A stretch of 11,107 nucleotides of DNA from Clostridiaceae bacterium (GTDB taxonomy: Bacteria; Bacillota; Clostridia; UBA1212; DUPL01). The notes below the pieces were generated by a model that did no database searches, was not told the DNA's origin, and was given only the letters and a program-made list of their open reading frames with translations. Each line of letters opens with the position of its first letter. Positions within the stretch are counted from its first letter, which is position 1. A program made the translations under genes and the position numbers. Positions 7,534 to 11,107 of the stretch are shown here, piece after piece. The stretch spans positions 1-11,107 of the forward strand of contig JAAYLF010000018.1 of the NCBI GenBank assembly GCA_012522035.1. Direction: 5' to 3'.

Positions 7534-8097
7534 GATATCTGCAGACAACAGAAGAAAAGCATCTTCATTCATAACTTCATCATGTTCCAAAGACAGGACA
7601 ATGCAGGACATGACAGCACACTTGGTTTTCAAACCGTCATATGCAGAAATATCGAGGTTGTCTTCATCGGATGTGTTGTATGGTATATAGGATAAATATT
7701 TCTCGAGTATATCAAAGACCAGATTTATATTGACTTCAGTAAACTCGATGGAATGTATTTCTTTAACCAGCCTTTCAACAAGTTCCTTGTATGCAATCTC
7801 ATCACGACCTGTCTTGTCTGTCGGACAGACAAGGCCTTCGTTGTATGTAAGGGAATATATGCAGGATAGGTTGTTTCCGTTCAACTTGTTGAATATGGAT
7901 TTTAATCTGATTCCCGGTTCATTTCTGTCATCATTCTTCCTGGTGACGAACATCTCTGCAATTTGACTTGCCTTCTCATACTCCAAATCTGTTCCATGAT
8001 CGTAATAACAGCCTTCCAAAATACCAGCACGCTTGCATAATGTGTTGATATATTCGAGGATGCATCGATAAGTATAGCTTATGACCTTTTTATCCAT
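7531..8097 (-). CDS. cas10: N-terminal fragment of Cas10/Csm1 (188 aa, HD domain absent)
   Basis: As read, translation from the ATG at 8097 gives 188 residues and stops at TAA 7531-7533. The segment matches the region between the HD and palm 1 domains of Csm1. It contains R-L-K-S-I-F-N-K-L-N (about 64-73), then L-E-K-Y-L-S-Y-I-P-Y-N-T with D-I-S-A-Y-D-G-L-K-T-K, and ends F-L-L-L-S-A-D-I exactly where the family continues S-G-x-Q. No H-D pair or H-D-I-G-K-like motif occurs anywhere in it. The start is secure: AGGAGG lies at 8103-8108, five bases upstream, and a TAA closes the same frame before it. It is the first gene of the cas operon. Alone it has no catalytic motif and could act only if it reassociates with the downstream piece. 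Confidence 0.85.
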   Translation of the reverse strand: MDKKVISYTYRCILEYINTLCKRAGILEGCYYDHGTDLEYEKASQIAEMFVTRKNDDRNEPGIRLKSIFNKLNGNNLSCIYSLTYNEGLVCPTDKTGRDEIAYKELVERLVKEIHSIEFTEVNINLVFDILEKYLSYIPYNTSDEDNLDISAYDGLKTKCAVMSCIVLSLEHDEVMNEDAFLLLSADI

Positions 8098-8102
8098 TAC
8101 AA

Positions 8103-8108
8103 CCTCCT
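8103..8108 (-). promoter_or_regulatory. Ribosome binding site of cas10
   Basis: A perfect AGGAGG lies five bases before the ATG at 8097. It decides the cas10 start and therefore supports the view that the short, HD-less N-terminus is the native one and not an artefact of a missed upstream start. Confidence 0.8.
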
Positions 8109-8149
8109 GGATTTTAATATCATCTTATTTAACTGTAACAATTTCCTAC

Positions 8150-8178
8150 ATATTACACCATTTTCATATACATTTCAA
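8150..8178 (-). promoter_or_regulatory. Sigma-A-type promoter of the cas operon
   Basis: The minus strand reads TTGAAA (8178-8173), a 17-base spacer, then TAATAT (8155-8150). Both boxes are close to consensus and the spacing is ideal. Transcription would start near 8143, giving a leader of about 45 bases before cas10. The site lies downstream of the terminator of the previous unit and is the only good promoter candidate I saw for the seven cas genes. No operator palindrome was found next to it. Confidence 0.72.
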
Positions 8179-8191
8179 GCTACATGCAGAT

Positions 8192-8223
8192 AGAAAAAGC
8201 AGGCGGGGTTCATCCCACCTGCT
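8192..8223 (-). terminator. Intrinsic terminator of the exoprotein/small-ORF unit
   Basis: Transcribed from the minus strand, 8223-8214 pairs with 8207-8198 in a ten-pair GC-rich stem with one G-U pair and a six-base loop. A run of five Ts follows directly. It lies 11 bases past the small ORF stop and separates that unit from the cas promoter. Confidence 0.88.
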
Positions 8224-8233
8224 GTAAATGATA

Positions 8234-8341
8234 CTAAATCAAATCCTTGAAGTTGCCAAAGTTATCGCCACTTTCTGTAATCACATCCTCCGTTTCAAAG
8301 AAACATATCTCTATATCCGGCTGCTCGTAATCCAATTTCAT
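8234..8341 (-). CDS. Small acidic ORF (35 aa), coupled to the exoprotein gene
   Basis: This ORF starts ATG at 8341 and stops TAG at 8234-8236. Its product begins M-K-L-D-Y-E-Q-P-D-I-E-I and continues F-F-E-T-E-D-V-I-T-E-S-G-D-N. It is strongly acidic, has no signal peptide or membrane segment, and has one Cys. AAGGAGG (8350-8356) lies eight bases upstream, and that site is itself the Q-G-G codons at the end of the exoprotein. The ATG follows the exoprotein TAA by one base, and a strong terminator follows the stop. This packing argues for a real translated gene. From memory, short Firmicutes proteins with a Y-x-x-P-x-I-E-I...F-E-T-E-D-V-I-T-x-S pattern recur, often near exported proteins, but I know of no established function and assign none. 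Confidence 0.7.
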   Translation of the reverse strand: MKLDYEQPDIEICFFETEDVITESGDNFGNFKDLI

Positions 8342-8342
8342 C

Positions 8343-8592
8343 TTAATTGCCTCCTTGTACCATGCTTTTGACCATGTTCACACTTCTAACAATAGGTCTG
8401 TCATAAATAGTGTGAGTACCCTCTCCATCGGTGTAGGTAATATAGCTTCTGGCTACAAAGTTTGAGTCATGCTCATGTTCAGGTATGTCAATTATAACTG
8501 CGGTAAACCAGATATACTCTTCTGTTTCCCTGTAGAGCTTTTCACCCTTAATATCCAGATACTTGAATCCTTCAGCCCCAATAACAAGCTTC
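8343..8592 (-). pseudogene. C-terminal end of the sialidase-like exoprotein, displaced by a frameshift
   Basis: This stretch continues the exoprotein in another frame. It reads K-L-V-I-G-A-E-G-F-K-Y-L-D-I from 8591 and runs to V-K-S-M-V-Q-G-G-N, stop TAA at 8343-8345. It includes F-T-A-V-I-I-D-I-P and F-V-A-R-S-Y-I-T-Y, which look like beta strands of the same surface domain that the upstream frame leaves at N-T-E. The shift is net +1 (equivalently -2) near 8592, where GGAAGC would read GGAAAAGC if two As had been lost. Codons before 8592 in this frame give no sensible protein, so it is not a separate gene. The intact parent protein would be about 80 residues longer than the current frame allows. 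Confidence 0.75.
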
Positions 8593-11107
8593 CGTATTGT
8601 CCCTGTCTCCAAGATTGCGCTCAAGGGTAACAAGTGTACCATACACAATATTAGTTGCATTTTCTGGTATGAAGCTTTTGTTTACTTGGGTTACAAATCT
8701 TAATCCATCCGGTGGAGCTGTTCTTATCTGCGCTCCAAGGGTCTCATAAACAAAGCCATTCTTTCCTTCAAGGCTGAAAAACCTCGCAGTAATGTTCATA
8801 TTACCAGTTGCTACACCTTGGTATGAAGGGTTTGTGCTGATAACTTCACCTGTAGCACCATCATACCATCCACCAAAAGCAAAACCTTCGAACGGGTATG
8901 CATAAAGGTTGTACGAAGCACCTTCTCCATAAACTCCGCCGCCAGTTACAACTCCGTTTTCTGCACCCTCAACCTTTACAATATGTTTGTCAAAACCTTT
9001 AAATATGCTGGTTTTTTCCATTGAGTCAAAGAATGCAATATACTTGATCTTAAACTCATCGCCCTCATTGCAATTACCAAACGGATCAAGTCGTATGGAT
9101 ACAACTTCACCTTTCCAGTTGGCGTTTTGTGACATGTCAATGCTCACAATCTGCCAATCCGCAGTTGGCTGGTATGAAAACGTAATGGAGTTAGCTTGTG
9201 AGTAGCCACCTGATGATCGTGTGTGGAAGAATATTTGTCCTGAATCAGGAGTTCCTGCTCTTTTCCTTATCATGAATGATATTACAGGATAATCTTCCGC
9301 AAGAACACCTTCTTCAGTTACAGGAAAGGATACATAAGGATCACTTACCTTGCTACCATCATCAGGGATAAATACAAACCTTACGGATTTGGTAATCTCA
9401 TCAAACACCAGTTCGACATTGTTTCCAGCAGTTGCATAGTTGACAGCTTCAGGTTTGTCAAACAACCACTTAAAAGCCAACGGGGTTGGTTCATCATACT
9501 CAACTGTAATGGTTGTTCTCATAACCTCTGTATAACCTGTCATTACAACCAAATCATACTTGCCTGCTGCAAGGTCGCCTGTAACAAATCCGCCCTGCCT
9601 GTCTTTTATTACTCTAACAATACCATTTCCTTGTATGTAGTACTTCCAGGCTATAGCTCTGTCCCTGTTTGCTTCATGGTTGTGCGGAATCAACGCATAC
9701 CAGCTTCCACTCTCAATGCCGGTATAGCTTAATGTAATGTCTCCGTATTGAGGTATAACTTCCCTGTCAACATAAACACCGTCAGCAGGTTTGTATGCAA
9801 TAACCACCCAGTTTGCAAAGCTTATCGTCTCGCCTGCATTGCTGTACTTGTGGTATACAACCGTATCTTCCACCCCAGCCTGATCAAACATTTTAAATGG
9901 AGGAACAGAAGTGTCGCGCACAAATCCCTGTTCAGTCAATTTATCATGCAAAGAAACATATTCCGTTGCACCATCTCTTTTGGTGAAAACATATACATCT
10001 CCTGGTATGTCAATTCTTGCAGAGCTGTTTTCCAGGTTGGAAAATACGTAGTACATGCCAAAGAACTTAGTGGGCAGATTTCTAAAAACTCGCCCTTCAC
10101 GATTTAAGAATATTGTTTTTCCGTTTTCCAATATCGCAACTCTTCCACCATCGGTAGGTGTTATGCCAGTATTCTTCAGGTCTTCAGGTACTTTGGGAGC
10201 TGCAACTCCGTTATTATTAACCAGTACCTTTAGTCTGGAAGATGGATTGACCAAACTGCCCGCCATTATGTCTTCCTCTGTAATGACTGCCATTAGAATC
10301 TGCATGTCGGTAAATCGGTTTCTATCATATATGACATATATTCTGCCATCTTCCACCTGGATTCCATCTGGATAGGAAACACCATTTCTCTCATCAAGAA
10401 CAAGATTACCCTGCCATGTTTGTCCGTCATCAGTAGAGATTGCTGCCGTCAAATATGAACGGCTTCCGTCCTTTGCAGGAGGGTTGTGATATACTAGTAT
10501 AAGGTTGCCGGAATCAAGCTTTGACAGATAGAACCTTGACACTGTTTTCGATATGTTTGCATTAACAGCATCCGTCCATGTGTAACCTTTATCATATGAA
10601 TAGCTCTTCTCTATACCCACCGACGTTCTAATATACATCATAAGGGTGCCGTCGCTAAGTTCAACAACCATGTTCTCATCGGCATTGCTTTCACCTTCAT
10701 AACCTTTAATGTTTCCTCTAAAAGTCCAAGTCTTGCCCTTGTCTGTGGATACATAAACATTGGAACCTATTTCACCATACATGGACCAATCATTGCCATG
10801 ACGCCAAACGGACGTAGGAAGCATCCATGTGCCGTCACTAAGAACAATGGGCTTGTTCATGGCAACACCATTTGCAATCCTGACCGGTTCACTCCAGGTT
10901 GGGTTTGAATCTTCAGGATTGTCTGTATAAATAGCCCAGACTCCAGCTCTTCCATCAAACATATAATAGCTTTGACTCCAGAACAGCCACATGCGTCCAT
11001 CGGGATCAGTCCAAAGCATAGGATCAAACGCTCTAACCGGATAAACCGGATCAATTACAACTGCAGGTCCTGCCCAGCTTGCTCCATCGTTGTCGCTTGT
11101 ATAAAGT
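8572..11107 (-). CDS. Sialidase-like (Asp-box/BNR) multidomain exoprotein, 5' end outside window
   Basis: The frame is open to the right edge (first full codon at 11106), so the start and any signal peptide lie outside. The N-terminal part seen is a sialidase-type beta-propeller with Asp boxes S-x-D-x-G-x-x-W: S-D-N-D-G-A-S-W (11074-11097), S-T-D-K-G-K-T-W (about 10726-10749), S-Y-D-K-G-Y-T-W (about 10576-10599) and S-T-D-D-G-Q-T-W (about 10414-10437). A middle region of unknown type follows, then a beta-rich carbohydrate-binding-like module (about 9010-9470), an InlB-type repeat with G-W-Y-D-G (about 8780-8980), and the start of a terminal domain (D-G-L-R-F-V). Sialidase-fold proteins of this kind are usually exported glycan-active enzymes. 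The catalytic residues cannot be confirmed because the front is missing. The frame ends early at TGA 8572 because of a frameshift. Confidence 0.82.
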   Translation of the reverse strand, partial: LYTSDNDGASWAGPAVVIDPVYPVRAFDPMLWTDPDGRMWLFWSQSYYMFDGRAGVWAIYTDNPEDSNPTWSEPVRIANGVAMNKPIVLSDGTWMLPTSVWRHGNDWSMYGEIGSNVYVSTDKGKTWTFRGNIKGYEGESNADENMVVELSDGTLMMYIRTSVGIEKSYSYDKGYTWTDAVNANISKTVSRFYLSKLDSGNLILVYHNPPAKDGSRSYLTAAISTDDGQTWQGNLVLDERNGVSYPDGIQVEDGRIYVIYDRNRFTDMQILMAVITEEDIMAGSLVNPSSRLKVLVNNNGVAAPKVPEDLKNTGITPTDGGRVAILENGKTIFLNREGRVFRNLPTKFFGMYYVFSNLENSSARIDIPGDVYVFTKRDGATEYVSLHDKLTEQGFVRDTSVPPFKMFDQAGVEDTVVYHKYSNAGETISFANWVVIAYKPADGVYVDREVIPQYGDITLSYTGIESGSWYALIPHNHEANRDRAIAWKYYIQGNGIVRVIKDRQGGFVTGDLAAGKYDLVVMTGYTEVMRTTITVEYDEPTPLAFKWLFDKPEAVNYATAGNNVELVFDEITKSVRFVFIPDDGSKVSDPYVSFPVTEEGVLAEDYPVISFMIRKRAGTPDSGQIFFHTRSSGGYSQANSITFSYQPTADWQIVSIDMSQNANWKGEVVSIRLDPFGNCNEGDEFKIKYIAFFDSMEKTSIFKGFDKHIVKVEGAENGVVTGGGVYGEGASYNLYAYPFEGFAFGGWYDGATGEVISTNPSYQGVATGNMNITARFFSLEGKNGFVYETLGAQIRTAPPDGLRFVTQVNKSFIPENATNIVYGTLVTLERNLGDRDNTEACYWG

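Larger units (their letters stand above)
5962..8097 (-). pseudogene. cas10: cas10/csm1 interrupted by one in-frame stop (whole gene)
   Basis: Read through its single internal stop, this is one continuous frame of 711 positions encoding Cas10/Csm1, the large subunit that synthesises cyclic oligoadenylate on target binding. In order it holds a helical N-terminal region (1-188), palm 1 opening with D-I-*-G-F-Q-K-F-I-Y, a zinc ribbon C340-x2-C-x10-C-x2-C357, palm 2 with Y-A-G-G-D-D (GGDD at 524-527, bases 6517-6528), and a helical C-terminal domain. Usual Csm1 proteins are roughly 750-850 residues and begin with an HD nuclease domain. That domain is absent here, and the native start is supported by a promoter, AGGAGG and an upstream in-frame TAA. 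The TAA at 7531-7533 replaces a conserved Ser codon and is one base change from TCA. The downstream frame is fully open, so the lesion is recent or a sequence error. Confidence 0.88.

Noticed and set aside
8343..8660. Independent 105-codon minus-strand gene starting at 8660
   Set aside because: Its first 23 codons overlap the exoprotein in another frame and look random. Only the part from about 8591 onward is sensible, as the continuation of the exoprotein.
10857..11054. Small minus-strand open frame at the right edge
   Set aside because: It overlaps the sialidase-like frame, which is open to the edge and contains an Asp box there.

Overview
The window reads as a stretch of chromosome from a low-GC Gram-positive bacterium, most likely of the class Clostridia. 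The evidence is the AT-rich sequence, strong AGGAGG-type ribosome binding sites, a sigma-A-like promoter, a lipobox lipoprotein, and a large multi-domain exoprotein with Asp-box repeats and an InlB-like beta-repeat. The species cannot be named from the sequence alone.

Layout. Positions 1-185 are non-coding and carry a 23-bp tandem repeat (46-120) that may be the end of an IS21-like element. A lone plus-strand lipoprotein gene follows (186-851). It converges on a seven-gene minus-strand operon (8097 down to 885) across a 14-bp hairpin (859-890). The operon is a type III-A (Csm) CRISPR-Cas effector module in the order cas10/csm1 - csm2 - csm3 - csm4 - csm5 - cas6 - csx (CARF-HEPN ribonuclease). 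A promoter at 8150-8178 drives it. Upstream lies a second minus-strand unit: the 3' part of a sialidase-like exoprotein gene that runs off the right edge, then a 35-codon acidic small ORF that no standard length cutoff would catch, then a strong intrinsic terminator (8192-8223).

How the genes work together. By family knowledge, Cas6 processes pre-crRNA. Cas10, Csm2, Csm3, Csm4 and Csm5 form the crRNA-guided complex, in which Csm3 cuts target RNA. The Cas10 palm (GGDD) makes cyclic oligoadenylate, which activates the CARF-HEPN ribonuclease at the operon's end. This Cas10 starts without an HD nuclease domain, so the design looks like RNA cutting plus second-messenger signalling, without Cas10-mediated DNA cutting. 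No CRISPR array, cas1 or cas2 lies in the window.

Main surprise. The cas10 frame is open from 8097 to 5962 except for one in-frame TAA at 7531-7533. It falls inside the near-invariant D-I-S-G-x-Q motif that opens the first palm domain, replacing the Ser codon. The sialidase-like gene has a separate frameshift near 8592, close to its 3' end. Both are either real lesions (decay or phase variation) or sequencing/assembly errors. Everything else in the operon looks intact and tightly coupled, with overlaps or gaps of -20 to +9 nt.
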